This document shows, piece after piece, positions 27,097 through 37,900 of a DNA stretch of 64,000 nt. The stretch is from Psychrobacter sp. P11F6. Lineage in GTDB: Bacteria > Pseudomonadota > Gammaproteobacteria > Pseudomonadales > Moraxellaceae. How positions within the stretch are numbered: the first letter of the stretch is position 1; every line of letters starts with the position of its first letter. The stretch lies in assembly GCF_001435295.1 (NCBI RefSeq), contig NZ_CM003594.1, forward strand, positions 930,001-994,000, written 5' to 3'. The translations under genes were made by a program, and so were the position numbers. Below the pieces are notes generated by a model. The model had not been told where the DNA came from, did not search any database, and was given only the letters and a program-made list of their open reading frames with translations.

Positions 27097-27828
27097 TCAG
27101 ATGGTAGTTGTTGTATACTCAATGGCATAAGTGACTATTTGTAGCATCTCTTTGCACACCTCACGATTGTTAAAATAAAAATGACCGCCTGCAAAAACGT
27201 AACTTCCTAGCCAGTTTTCACTATAAGCTGACCAAGCATCCATTTTGGTCTTGTCAGCTATATCCGTGTCGTCATCGCCATATAATGCCAGTAGCGGCAC
27301 GGTGGTCTTCTTTGGATTGTCTGCTAATAATCTATCGTTCACTAAAAAATCATTACGCAAAATACGTAAAAAGAAAGATAAGGTGTTTTTGTTGTCAAGA
27401 ATTGCTTTTGGTGTGCCGTTATAATGCGTTAATGCCTCAATTAACTCCTCATCCGTTAATAAATGCTTGAGTGGCATATGCCGAGTATGCTGATAGCTTG
27501 GTCTACCACTGACGATAATGAGACTAAGAAAGGGGCGAGTAGACGCATCTAAATAATTAATGACTTTCCAGAGTAACGCTGCTCCCAAACTATGCCCAAA
27601 AAGTGCAAAAGAGTGCTGTCTTTTGCTAACGTCTCGATTGATATTTTCAGCGATTTCTTGGGCAAGAACGTCTGGACAATCGCATAATGGCGTGCTCATT
27701 TTAATACCATGGCCTGGATATTCTACTGGTATCACATTAAGATAGCTTGGGAGTAGTTTTTGCCAAGCGCTATACAACATAGAGCTACTCCCTGCTGGCG
27801 GTAAACAATACATATCATATGTCGTCAT
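27097..27828 (-). CDS. Type II thioesterase (NRPS editing)
   Basis: The 243-residue alpha/beta hydrolase has nucleophile motif GHSLG with Ser80, a likely Asp in GDDDTDIADKTKMD, and the catalytic His in FAGGHFYFN. It is a stand-alone member of the RifR/GrsT-type group, which hydrolyses wrongly acylated carrier domains. None of the three NRPS proteins here ends in a thioesterase domain, so this enzyme is for repair unless it also helps release. It lies in the minus-strand run with a gap of about 40 bp to the acetyltransferase gene. Confidence 0.82.
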   Translation of the reverse strand: MTTYDMYCLPPAGSSSMLYSAWQKLLPSYLNVIPVEYPGHGIKMSTPLCDCPDVLAQEIAENINRDVSKRQHSFALFGHSLGAALLWKVINYLDASTRPFLSLIIVSGRPSYQHTRHMPLKHLLTDEELIEALTHYNGTPKAILDNKNTLSFFLRILRNDFLVNDRLLADNPKKTTVPLLALYGDDDTDIADKTKMDAWSAYSENWLGSYVFAGGHFYFNNREVCKEMLQIVTYAIEYTTTTI

Positions 27829-27870
27829 GCTTTCCTTTTGTACCCTACGTTTTTTATCATTGATAACGCC

Positions 27871-28464
27871 TTAAGCGCTTACCGGTGACGTATTTTGAGC
27901 GTTATAGAAAGTGTCCCGGTAACAAAAATATAACATTGCCACTTTTTCGGGCATATCAAGCTCACCTTGAGGCTCATAAGACAAAGCGTTCAAGATCTTC
28001 GACATGGGTTTATTCTTGCTATCAGGCTCTACGATAACTTTACGAGCGCGACTGTTTTGGAATATAAAATCCGTTAGGCACCGTATAATGGGTTTAGCAT
28101 AGCCTTTACCGACGACGTCCGTTTCTCCTAGTAGGATATGAAAGCCCATATCTGCCGCCTCAATATCATAATATAAACGGACACGATCTCGGGCCGCTTC
28201 ATACACTTCAATGTACCCCACAGCCCTACCATTTATCGTTATGAAATAAAGCCTTTGATGGTCGTCTACAATCATCTTTTCATAGTAGGCCAGTAGTTTA
28301 GGCATCGGCTCATTTAATTGCCATTGCGGGATAACGTGTTCTTTATGCATCCAGTCATATATCAGTGGCATATCGTCGGGGTATTGAATTTTCCTTAGTC
28401 CATATACTGTGTCCGCTATTTTTTTTTCATAATTATTTGGCAATATTTGCGATAGGGTTGGCAT
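27871..28464 (-). CDS. Siderophore N-hydroxylamine acetyltransferase (IucB/FbsK-like)
   Basis: The 197-residue GNAT-fold enzyme is of the AlcB/IucB group, which acylates a hydroxylated amine to form a hydroxamate. The block MPLIYDWMHKEHVIPQWQL at the start and DMGFHILLGETDVVGKGYAKPI near residue 110 are typical; the latter is the acetyl-CoA site. The C-terminus (KVIVEPDSKNKPMSKIL) also matches. It follows the monooxygenase gene by 26 bp. With the monooxygenase and decarboxylase it should make N-acetyl-N-hydroxyputrescine, or the homologous cadaverine arm. Confidence 0.82.
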   Translation of the reverse strand: MPTLSQILPNNYEKKIADTVYGLRKIQYPDDMPLIYDWMHKEHVIPQWQLNEPMPKLLAYYEKMIVDDHQRLYFITINGRAVGYIEVYEAARDRVRLYYDIEAADMGFHILLGETDVVGKGYAKPIIRCLTDFIFQNSRARKVIVEPDSKNKPMSKILNALSYEPQGELDMPEKVAMLYFCYRDTFYNAQNTSPVSA

Positions 28465-28490
28465 ATCAAGCTCTCTTTATTATAGTAAGG

Positions 28491-29813
28491 CTATTGTAAA
28501 GCTTTGGGTAGAAAGTCTTGGAACGCTATTTTTTTCTCTACTTGATAATATTCTTCACCCAATATTTGGTTGATGATGATCGAGTTTCTATAACATCCCA
28601 TGCCGAGATCCGGCACAGAGATACCATGAGAATACAAGCCAACATTTTGCACAAAGATAGTTTCGTCATCATCTATGCTATAGTTCCGAGCGATTTGATA
28701 ACGCCCCTCCGTATCATCTCTATTGATTTTTTCAGAGATAGAATGGATAAATTCTGGTGTTTTATATTCGTAGCCTAGTGCTAAAATCAGTGCTTGGGTA
28801 TCCATCTTAAATTCTTTATTTAAATCTAGATGATTCAGTTGCAAGGAGAGTGTCTGGTCATTTTTTTTCTCTACATCGTTCAAGCGTACGTTAATGAGCA
28901 TGTTGACATTAATCGGACTTTTTTTCGCTTTGATATAGAGCAAGTCATAGATATCATTAATAAGTTTTAGGTTAATGCCTTTATATAAGTGATCTTGTCT
29001 ACTAATCACCTGATTTCTGGTACTTTCAGACAATGAAAAAAAGTAATCTGTATAATCAGGCGAGGTCATCTCTAAAGACAGCTTACCCAAATCCATCGCA
29101 AAAATACGATTGGCCATGGTTACCCAGTTAAGCTCGTAGCCATAGACATCTATATCTTGCAATAAATCATAGAAAATCTCTGCACTACTTTGACCACTAC
29201 CCACGATAGTGATAGATTTCTTCTGCTGATATTTAGGTTTGTTTATTGAATAATGAGCGCCCAAATTAATGTCTTCTTGATCTATTTTACAAAAGTCAGG
29301 AACAATAGGAGCGCGGCCTGTACCGAGGGCGATGTTTTTCGTTTGCACGGCAAAATTGGAGTCTGAGCCGTTTTGTCCGAAAACGGTATATAGCTTTTGT
29401 TGCTCGTCATATGTTATATCGGTGACATGACAGCTATAGTTTAGATTCTCTAATTGATTAGATACCCATGAACAGTACTGGTTATATTCGGACCTTAAGG
29501 GACAAAAATCTTCTCTAATATAAAACTGATATAAACCGCCCGTCTTTTTTAAATAGTTAAGATAAGAGAATCGGCTGGTGGGGTCTGCAAAACTTACCAA
29601 ATCGGCTATAAAAGGAATTTGTAAGGTGCTCCATTCGGGCATAATACCTGTATGCCAATCAAAATTAGGCTTTTTTTCAAAAAAACAGGCAGTTATGTCT
29701 GTTAAATCATTAGTCAATGCAGCCATACCTAAATTAAAAGGTCCTAGGCCAATGCCAACTAAATCATAAATCGTATTATTCATGTGATTGTGAGAGGTCA
29801 TTATTGTGTCCAT
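28491..29813 (-). CDS. FAD/NADPH-dependent amine N-monooxygenase (IucD/PvdA/FbsI-like)
   Basis: The 440-residue flavoenzyme hydroxylates the terminal amine of a diamine or diamino acid. An N-terminal FAD motif (GIGLGPFNLGMAA) and an NADPH motif (SITIVGSGQSSAEIFYDLL, near residue 205) are present, as is the late ALGYEYKTPEF block of this family. Start choice is open: Met1, Met5 and Met11 are all possible. The neighbouring acetyltransferase and the decarboxylase at 45823 suggest that putrescine is the substrate, as with FbsI, more than ornithine or lysine. That choice is inferred from gene content. Confidence 0.85.
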   Translation of the reverse strand: MDTIMTSHNHMNNTIYDLVGIGLGPFNLGMAALTNDLTDITACFFEKKPNFDWHTGIMPEWSTLQIPFIADLVSFADPTSRFSYLNYLKKTGGLYQFYIREDFCPLRSEYNQYCSWVSNQLENLNYSCHVTDITYDEQQKLYTVFGQNGSDSNFAVQTKNIALGTGRAPIVPDFCKIDQEDINLGAHYSINKPKYQQKKSITIVGSGQSSAEIFYDLLQDIDVYGYELNWVTMANRIFAMDLGKLSLEMTSPDYTDYFFSLSESTRNQVISRQDHLYKGINLKLINDIYDLLYIKAKKSPINVNMLINVRLNDVEKKNDQTLSLQLNHLDLNKEFKMDTQALILALGYEYKTPEFIHSISEKINRDDTEGRYQIARNYSIDDDETIFVQNVGLYSHGISVPDLGMGCYRNSIIINQILGEEYYQVEKKIAFQDFLPKALQ

Positions 29814-29897
29814 TTTTTAACGGTTACTTATAGTGAATTATTTTTATTGATTAGAGACGGGCTTAATTTGCCAATCAGGCAGTGCAAATCAAGCCAA

Positions 29898-31517
29898 TTA
29901 CTTACGCACTTTACCGACCAAGGTATATTGAAAGTCGGTAACCAGTTCTAATTCGTCAGGTAACTTATAATGGGCAATGTTCTTTTGCATAAGATGGGTG
30001 CGTAAGGTCTGCAGCGTTAGGGTACGGCTTTCATCTTTTAAAACAACAAAAACCTTTATTTTTTCTCCTAATCTCGCATCTGCAATGCCCACGACAGAGG
30101 AGTCTTTCACGGCGTCATGTGTTAGGATTAAATTCTCTAATTCACTTGGTGCTATCTTCTCGCCAGCCCTATTAATTTGCTCTTTGCCACGCCCCGTTAT
30201 GACAATATTTTGCTGATTATCAAGATAGCCCAGGTCGCCTGTTTTATAAAAACCATCGGGGGTAAAACTGTCTTTATTTATCAGCGGTGAATTGTAATAT
30301 CCGTTGATGGTATAAGGCCCTTTAGTCATAATTTGACCCACCTCGCCATGACTTAATACGCTCCCGTTTGGCGCAATAATGCTAATGACGTCACGGGGGG
30401 ATAGGGGACGACCTTGCGTATGGATGATGGTTTGTTCATCGTCGTCTAACCTTGTGAAGCAAACGAGCCCTTCTGCCATCCCATAGACTTGTTGCAGCGT
30501 AATGTCTAACGTTTGCATCACCTTTTTAGCCATTTCGGGAAGCAATTTTGCGCCTCCCACTTGTATCACCTTTAAGCTGGATAGGTCATACTTAGGGAGG
30601 GCAGGTGAGTTAATCCATAATGACATCAAAGAAGGCACTAATGAGACTTGGGTAACGTGTTGGTTTTGCATGAGTTTAAAGCACTGTCTGGGGCTGGTTT
30701 CAGCGGTAAGAATGACAGTCGCCCCTTTATAAAATACGCCTAAAAACCCCGGAGAGCTCATCGCATAGTTGTGCATCACAGGCAGCACTACCAACTGCTT
30801 TGTTTGTTCATTGACACCCGCAATATCGGCGCTCATTTTAACCGAATACAGATAATCGGCATGGGTTCTAGGAATGAGTTTTGGAATACCGGTGGTACCA
30901 CCTGATAACTGTAAAAAAGCCACTTTGGTTGCACTCACCTCACTGATATCTAACGGCTGATGGTCTTCCGTTATCATAGGCAGTGACTGCTCTATTGTCT
31001 CTTGAACAGTAATGGTTTCTCTGTACCAAAGCGTGAAATTGGGATAAGCAAATTTATTTATTATGTCCATCGCATCATCTTGATGAGCATTTACAGATTT
31101 TATTTTGATATAACCCACGGCTTTGCTCTGCTTAGCAATATTTTCAATTTCATAGGCGCCATAGCCATCTAAACAAAATATGGGCCTTGCGCCGATGGTA
31201 TAGATGGCAAACAAGACAATAAAGAACTCAATCGTATTGGGCGCTTGTAGAATAATGAAGTCATCTTTTTTGAGATTTTGAGACTTCAGGTAGCTACCAA
31301 ACTGTCTAGCCTTGGTATAAAGCTCAGTGTAGGTAAGCTGCTTGTTGCCATCAATAACCGCTGTGTTGTTGCCATATTTTTGTTGGATATTATCTAAGAA
31401 CTGGATGTGGTTATGTGACCGCCACAGTCCTTCTTTCTGGTAGGTCGAAATTCTTTGTTTATCAAAAGAGACATAGTCACTTTCTAAGTCTGCCGTTAAG
31501 TCTTCGGTTGCAAGCAT
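29898..31517 (-). CDS. entE: 2,3-dihydroxybenzoate-AMP ligase (EntE-like)
   Basis: The 539-residue stand-alone adenylation enzyme activates 2,3-dihydroxybenzoate and loads it on an aryl carrier domain. Core motifs present are LQLSGGTTGIPKLIPRTHADY (P-loop), QVYGMAEGLVCFTRL, GFYKTGDLGYLD, GRGKEQINRAGEKIAPSE and the final Lys in LVGKVRK. The protein length and the short C-terminus match EntE/DhbE/FbsH. Its partner aryl carrier is the N-terminal domain of the 848-residue NRPS. It is 12 bp downstream of the 1071-residue NRPS gene and so co-expressed. Confidence 0.9.
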   Translation of the reverse strand: MLATEDLTADLESDYVSFDKQRISTYQKEGLWRSHNHIQFLDNIQQKYGNNTAVIDGNKQLTYTELYTKARQFGSYLKSQNLKKDDFIILQAPNTIEFFIVLFAIYTIGARPIFCLDGYGAYEIENIAKQSKAVGYIKIKSVNAHQDDAMDIINKFAYPNFTLWYRETITVQETIEQSLPMITEDHQPLDISEVSATKVAFLQLSGGTTGIPKLIPRTHADYLYSVKMSADIAGVNEQTKQLVVLPVMHNYAMSSPGFLGVFYKGATVILTAETSPRQCFKLMQNQHVTQVSLVPSLMSLWINSPALPKYDLSSLKVIQVGGAKLLPEMAKKVMQTLDITLQQVYGMAEGLVCFTRLDDDEQTIIHTQGRPLSPRDVISIIAPNGSVLSHGEVGQIMTKGPYTINGYYNSPLINKDSFTPDGFYKTGDLGYLDNQQNIVITGRGKEQINRAGEKIAPSELENLILTHDAVKDSSVVGIADARLGEKIKVFVVLKDESRTLTLQTLRTHLMQKNIAHYKLPDELELVTDFQYTLVGKVRK

Positions 31518-31529
31518 TATGCTCTCCTA

Positions 31530-34500
31530 TTAGAGGTTTTCACCTTTTGCTATCTTATGAAATAACTGTTTTCTAAGGGTTCTGACAGTAGCTGTATGTT
31601 CAGTATGGGCAGTCGCTGTTATTAAAGCGTGTACGGTCTGTTTAATAAGGGCGATTTGTTGGTCATTATAATTTTGAGTGCGATAACATATCAGCACTCT
31701 TAAGGCCGCAAGTGGATCTGCTTGCTGTTCGAACATCTCAAAATGTAAACCAAACTTTGATAAATCTCGTATGGGCTCCAAAAGCTCGATATTTATTGTT
31801 TTATCGGCCGTCTTTATGTCACCATTTAGCATATTGGTGGTATGAAATTGGATATAAAATTCACATAGATTGTCGGTTACTTCTTCTACGGCTACGGCGT
31901 CTTCTACGATGCTAAATGGAACATCGCTATAAGGAAGGCTGGATAAAATAGACGTTTTTACTTGGGCGATAAGTTCAGCAAAGGTTAGATGTTCGTTGAT
32001 AGCGACCTGATGCAAAACAACGTTGGTAAAAAAGCCAATCGTGTCTTGAAACGCCACCGCTTCACGGCTAAACATTGAGGTGCCCACCAAGATTTTTTTA
32101 CCGGCTCCGAGATAATATAGTGCTAGGGTGATACAGGCATACAGAACATGGAATAATGAGGCTTTATGGATGTTGGCCCATCTGCTCAAGGCTGCATGCA
32201 CTGTTTTGTCAAACTCTATTTCAACAATAGCGCCGGTGTAATCTATGTCATCGGGTAACTCATTCTCTTGACTAAATAAGGGGCGTCCTTTCTCAACCTT
32301 ACCTAAATAGGTTTTCCAATAATCAAGATGCTTACCTAATATTTCTTCGCGGTCCTGATTGAACACATATTCTATATAGGATTTAGGTGTCGACTGCCAA
32401 ATGGGGAGCTGACCGTTCGCCCGTGTTTGATAAGCAGTTATCAGCTCTTGCATAAAGATTGCCGTAGACCACTCGTCAAATGACAAGTGATATATCAATA
32501 ACGATAAAATTTGTTGATATTTATCATCTTTTAATAGCCGTACTCTAATAGGTATCTCTTTACTTAGATTAAACCCTGTCGTTGCTTCACGGTCCAATAT
32601 TTGCTGATAATGTTCGCCATTTTGATGGCTTGAGTCTAAAAACCAGGCGTAGTCTGCCAAATCTGCCATCGGGATGACGTTTTGTAGGATGCTATCGTCT
32701 TCTGGAAGAAATAACGTACGCAGCGTAGGATGTCTTTCAATGACATCTAAAAATGCCTGTTGCAATAGGGTTTCATCGACTGAGTCAGAAAAGCGTAAGG
32801 CATAGGGGATATTGAACATTGGATTTAAACCAAAATCAGCGAGCTCAATGTAAGAGCTTTGAAGAAGACTGAGCGGAGCTCGATTAAGATTATTTTTGCC
32901 CACTTGTTTATTCTCTTTTTGTTTCTCCTCTCTGTGTTCATCGTCTTCGTGTTTGTCCGTAGGAGTCTGTACGTCTCCTGTAGAGCCCAATGACCCCGGA
33001 GACACTGATTTTTTTGCCAGCTCTTTTGCAGAAGGATGATTAAAAAAATCGACTATTTGGATGTCTAAATTATGTTTTGTTTTGAGTTTGCCAATAACTT
33101 TGCTGGCTAATAACGAATGCCCGCCTAACTCAAAGAAATTATCGTCTGCTGTGAGGTCTTTATCCTCTAGTACGTCTTTAAACGTGTTAAGAATAATATC
33201 CGTTGTCTGTTGTCGCTCTAGCGCTAAATTGGGGGACTGTACTGATGGTGTCGCCAACTCCTCTCGATTCGTGCTCACTGCCACATTATTGGCAGTTTGT
33301 GCTACAAAACTTGAGAATAAGGTGTCTGTAGTAGGGAATAAACTGACTACAACAGGGGACTTGCCTATGACAATGGCCTGTAAGTAATCAACAAACTGAG
33401 TTAATAAAAACGTCCCTAGTGAGGGCTCTACGATGTCCTTTAAGGTCATTTCTAGATGAAGGTTTTCATTGGCTTCTATTCTAAAAGCCAACGTAATATC
33501 TTGGTCTGTGTTGAGCGGTGGTACCGCTAAGCTTTTCATCCCTATATTTGCTAGGTTCAAATGTTGCGCTGCATCATCGAACTGGGTAATCAGTATATTG
33601 GGTAAAGCCTGACGCTGCGATTGGGTGATCGTGATAATTTCTTCAATGGCCCTATTATTTTCAATCGCCATTAAAACCTGATTACGTGTGTCTTCGACAA
33701 AATTATTGAAATTAGTATCTACCTTTGTTATGCGAATAGGTATCACATTAGAGCTGGTTTTTATTTGATTGAGCGCAGTGATAGCGTTGGTATCGACGAC
33801 TGGCATTAAAACATCTATAAACTCTTTAGTGAACAAGGTGGCTATATAATTGCTAAAAAGTGCCACTATAGTATGGGTAATACTAACTTTTGTGTTGTGA
33901 CTAAATTTTTTTATACTGTCTATAGCAATAACAGTACGAAATCTATTGGCGGCAGGTGATATGTCTAAATAATTGTGCCAACCATCATGACTAATCGATA
34001 ACGTTTCTTTATGTCGTTTTAAATAGCTGTTTGGCAAGGTGGTCTTTATTAATCCATTTGGAAACTGCATGCGCCAATACGACGTTGATTTTTGTAAGCT
34101 TTCTTGCGGTGCAGTAAATACAGATGGCTGTGACGGCAAGTTTTCTTTAGCATAATAGTGATTTAAGGCATTAAAAATGGGTTGCCAAGCCGTATCATCT
34201 AGTAATATATGATGACCAATAATACCTAGAACCGTTGTATTGGCATCAACCGAAAAAAGTATAAATCGAATAGAAGGCTCTTTAGACAGGTTTATGGAAA
34301 TAGATTGGAGTTCCAATATATAATTGATAGCCGCTGGTATACTCTCTATAGATAAAATAGGAACGTCTACAGGATAACAGGTTAAATGCTCTTTTTTTAA
34401 ATCGCCGTCACTATCTAACTGATACGCGAGGTTGAGACTTGAATCTGCCCTATAAAGTTGTTTAATCGCCTGTACAAGTTGTTTTTTGTTTAAACCTCCC

Positions 34501-34745
34501 TTTAGCTCTAAAGCCATACTAAAAGGTCCAGCAGCAGATAAAGGGTCTTGTTGATGCAGCATCCAGGCACGTTGCTCTGCTAAAGTTAACTGTGAGGAGA
34601 CTGTATGGTCTTGGTCTATAGTCGTATCAACAACGGTATTAGTGTCTATGGTATTAGTAACGATATTAGAGTTTGAAATACCAAGCGCCTCTAACTTTTT
34701 CTGAAAAGCAATATGCGTATCTTTGTTTAAGACAGTGTCATTCAT
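31530..34745 (-). CDS. NRPS, condensation-carrier-condensation (FbsG-like)
   Basis: The 1071-residue protein has domain order C (about 45-480), T (about 535-610), C (about 645-1050). The first condensation domain has HHILLDD; the second keeps the catalytic His and Asp in YHLSFDE. The carrier has its phosphopantetheine Ser in ELGGHSLLASK. A low-complexity charged linker follows the carrier. There is no adenylation or thioesterase domain, so its carrier must be loaded in trans, and the last condensation domain probably releases the chain onto the hydroxamate amine. This is the architecture expected of the final fimsbactin synthetase. Confidence 0.85.
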   Translation of the reverse strand: MNDTVLNKDTHIAFQKKLEALGISNSNIVTNTIDTNTVVDTTIDQDHTVSSQLTLAEQRAWMLHQQDPLSAAGPFSMALELKGGLNKKQLVQAIKQLYRADSSLNLAYQLDSDGDLKKEHLTCYPVDVPILSIESIPAAINYILELQSISINLSKEPSIRFILFSVDANTTVLGIIGHHILLDDTAWQPIFNALNHYYAKENLPSQPSVFTAPQESLQKSTSYWRMQFPNGLIKTTLPNSYLKRHKETLSISHDGWHNYLDISPAANRFRTVIAIDSIKKFSHNTKVSITHTIVALFSNYIATLFTKEFIDVLMPVVDTNAITALNQIKTSSNVIPIRITKVDTNFNNFVEDTRNQVLMAIENNRAIEEIITITQSQRQALPNILITQFDDAAQHLNLANIGMKSLAVPPLNTDQDITLAFRIEANENLHLEMTLKDIVEPSLGTFLLTQFVDYLQAIVIGKSPVVVSLFPTTDTLFSSFVAQTANNVAVSTNREELATPSVQSPNLALERQQTTDIILNTFKDVLEDKDLTADDNFFELGGHSLLASKVIGKLKTKHNLDIQIVDFFNHPSAKELAKKSVSPGSLGSTGDVQTPTDKHEDDEHREEKQKENKQVGKNNLNRAPLSLLQSSYIELADFGLNPMFNIPYALRFSDSVDETLLQQAFLDVIERHPTLRTLFLPEDDSILQNVIPMADLADYAWFLDSSHQNGEHYQQILDREATTGFNLSKEIPIRVRLLKDDKYQQILSLLIYHLSFDEWSTAIFMQELITAYQTRANGQLPIWQSTPKSYIEYVFNQDREEILGKHLDYWKTYLGKVEKGRPLFSQENELPDDIDYTGAIVEIEFDKTVHAALSRWANIHKASLFHVLYACITLALYYLGAGKKILVGTSMFSREAVAFQDTIGFFTNVVLHQVAINEHLTFAELIAQVKTSILSSLPYSDVPFSIVEDAVAVEEVTDNLCEFYIQFHTTNMLNGDIKTADKTINIELLEPIRDLSKFGLHFEMFEQQADPLAALRVLICYRTQNYNDQQIALIKQTVHALITATAHTEHTATVRTLRKQLFHKIAKGENL

Positions 34746-34986
34746 AACTGAACCTTTTTATGCTTATATAGTCGAACCGTTTTTAAACCGATACGGTGTT
34801 AAGCTCGCTGAATATGCTATCTGCGCTCGTTTGCCTTGTATCGATTTTAAAATCGCTTGACTATAAATGTAATAATAAACGTTATAACCCACTTAGACTT
34901 ATCGCCAAACTAACTTGTCTAAGGTTGGTTTTATTATCGTGAAACCATTCGGATGAGCGACTGAGATAATGTGTTGTTTAGATGAT

Positions 34987-37900
34987 TTATTGTGGTGCTA
35001 TTCGTTGTTGTACTAAATGAATCAGCGACTGTATCGTCGAGCAGGCAATCAACGCGTAAACGTCTATATAAATTTGGAAGTGAGCGTTGATTTTCTCTTT
35101 AATGGCAGCCAGTTGTTTGGGTCTAATGCCTAACGTTTGCAGGTCAACAGTTAGGTAGTCCTGTGATTTTGGTACAACGGATGCAAAACATTCGCTAATA
35201 TATCTTGTAACCGCTGTTAGCGTTGTATCTGGTTTGGTATGATTGGACTGGTTTGTTGTCGCGGCTTTAGTGACCACACTAGGGGTCAAAGACTTGGTGG
35301 CCGCTTCATTATCATAAAGGCTGGATTGAGCCAAATTTTTTATCAATGTTCTATCAGCTTTACCGTTGGCGGTGAGCGGTATACTTTCTACATGTAACCA
35401 TTTGGAGGGAATATGGGAGCTCGGGAGCTCATTGTTTAAACATTCTCTAAATTTTTTAGCAGAAATAGCCTGATGGTCTTTTGTCTGATAAACAGCCACC
35501 AGCTCATCTGTATCTAGCTTGGCATTATGCGTGCATAAGACGATGGCCGAGGTAATGTTTTCCAATTTCGCTATGGATTGTTCTACATCTAAAGACGCAA
35601 TACGTACCCCTCTCACTTTCAGATAGCCTGCGTGTCTGCCCGAAAAGATGATATTGCCATCTTCACGTAAGTACCCTAAATCACTTGTCAAAAATCCGAG
35701 TTTAGTCTGCCCCTCACTATCGGTAATATTAACGAAATCAGACTGATCTAATTTTTTATTTTTTAAATAGCCGTTAGATAAGTTACCGCCCGTCATACAT
35801 ATCGTGCCAACAACGTTATAGGGGCAAACCTGTAAGTCATCATCGACAATATAATGTTCATTATTTGCCATGGCTTTCCCATAAGGAATGACCTCTATAT
35901 CCTCTTTTTGGATGTTATGCCAAATGTTCCAAATGGTTGTTTCGGTAGGGCCGCCTATAGAGTAAAACTGTGCATGAGGGATTAGCTCTCTGAGCTCTTG
36001 GATAACGTAAGGCTTAATATAATCACCGCCTAATGTAATATGGCGGATGGACTGTAGCTGCGAAGCCGTAGCACAGGTTAGCAACATATCGACAATCGCG
36101 GGCACGCTAGACCAAAACGTAATATGATGAATATCGACCAGATTGGCCCAATCAATGGCACTTTTAGCTTGGGTGGGTGTGGGCAATACCAGTGTCGCAC
36201 CGACAGATAATCCGCCAAAGATATCAAAATTGGACATATCATGATGAAAAGGTGTCACCGCCATGACGACATCTGACTGATTTAAACGCCATGTTTTTAC
36301 CGATTGTTCGACTACATTTGCTGTGGCAAGGTGGTTTAGTACCACACATTTGGGAGTGCCTGTACTGCCTGAGGTATATAGATAGTAAGCTGGCGTGGTA
36401 TCTATAGTATACTGATGATTGAGTGTGAGATTAACAGCAGTAGCAGTAGCAGTAGCAGACAAGATATTGTCAATATCAAGCCATTTAATATTATCTGCAA
36501 TATCCCAATCTCCTTCTAGCGCTTTACTAGAGCCGATGATGGCATCTACATTGCTATTGTCTAAAAAGTATTGGATTCTTTTAGTAGGGGCTTGGATATC
36601 AATAGGTACCCAAATCACCCCTTGGAGCGCACAAGCCAAGAGGCTATAAATAAATTCAGGACTTCTATCGAGGCAAATAGCCAAAACCTGGCCACGCTTT
36701 ATGTTGTTTTTCTCTAGCGCTTGGATAACCTTTGCCACCTCATTGCCTAACGTTTCATAATAGATGGCTGTATCGCCAAATATAATGGCCGCTTTATGGG
36801 GTATGGTTGTCCATAAATTCGAAGATATCTTACCTAGGTAGTCCTCTATAGCCACGGTGTCTGTCTCATGGTCTGTTTTGCTAGCAGGCGGTGAGTTGTC
36901 TGAAGTCAAGCTATTAGCCGTCATAAAACTATCAACAAGAGCTTTTGATAAACGGTCTACCGCAGCGGCATTTAAAAAGATAGTTTCAAGGGTAGCCGCA
37001 AATTGCTCGATAAAACTCGTAGATAATGCGTCAGTGGCGTAATCAAGGTCCATAACAAGACGGTTGTCTGCGGATAATGAAAGACGAATATCAAGGGCTA
37101 ATTGTGGCGTCTGGGTGAGGCCAGAATGGTAACGAACGCCATGTGTTTCTAAGGTGGGTTCGCGCCAAGATAATCCATTAGTAATAGCAACAGGTAAGCT
37201 TATAATTTTACCTGTTTGCTTAACCAGCAGCTTACCTAACTCAATACCAGAGAATGACGCATGTTGCATGGCGGCTAATATGTCTTGTTGTACTGATTTA
37301 GCATATACAGATATCTGCTCTTGGGGGTTATATCTGCTTTCAAGAACAATAAAAGAGGAATGTGTGCCTAAGGTATTAATCATCGCTGAATTCGATATTG
37401 GCAGTGACACTATTATCTCATTGGTTGCCGTATAATGAGATAACGCCATAAGAATAAGGGTGGTTAACAGGCTATTTGGTAATAGTTTGTCTTTAGCCGC
37501 TATTGCTATTAAATGTTTGTAATCTTGCCCATCAATTGAGATGGTTTTTCTACTATATTGAGCACAGCCAGAGTCAGAACGATAGATGCTATCTAATTCT
37601 TTTTCCCAAGGCAGTTGCATGACGGTGGTTATAGGTGCTAGCTTTTGTTGCCAATATTGTTTATCAACGTCTTTATTGTCATAAAGGATAGACGCCTTAT
37701 TGTTATTTTGTTGGGGGGTATGTTTGCTTGGATGTTCCTTAATAGTGTCCTTATTCTCACTAAAGGCGTCTAGTATAATTTGATTTATGGCATAACCATC
37801 AAATGTTAAACCATCAAAGCTTGTAAAAATAATAGTTTCTTTATCGGATTCATTATCTTCTTTAGCGTTGGCGGGCAGGTTGAACAACCAGAATTTCCAT

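Noticed and set aside
34892..34923. CTTAGAC/GTCTAAG inverted repeat in the 241-bp gap between two NRPS genes
   Set aside because: It has a 7-bp stem with an 18-nt loop and no U run; it does not support a terminator or attenuator.
36437..36462. Short AGTAGC repeat within the 1086-residue NRPS gene
   Set aside because: It encodes an Ala/Thr-rich linker and is too short to suggest more than simple-sequence drift.
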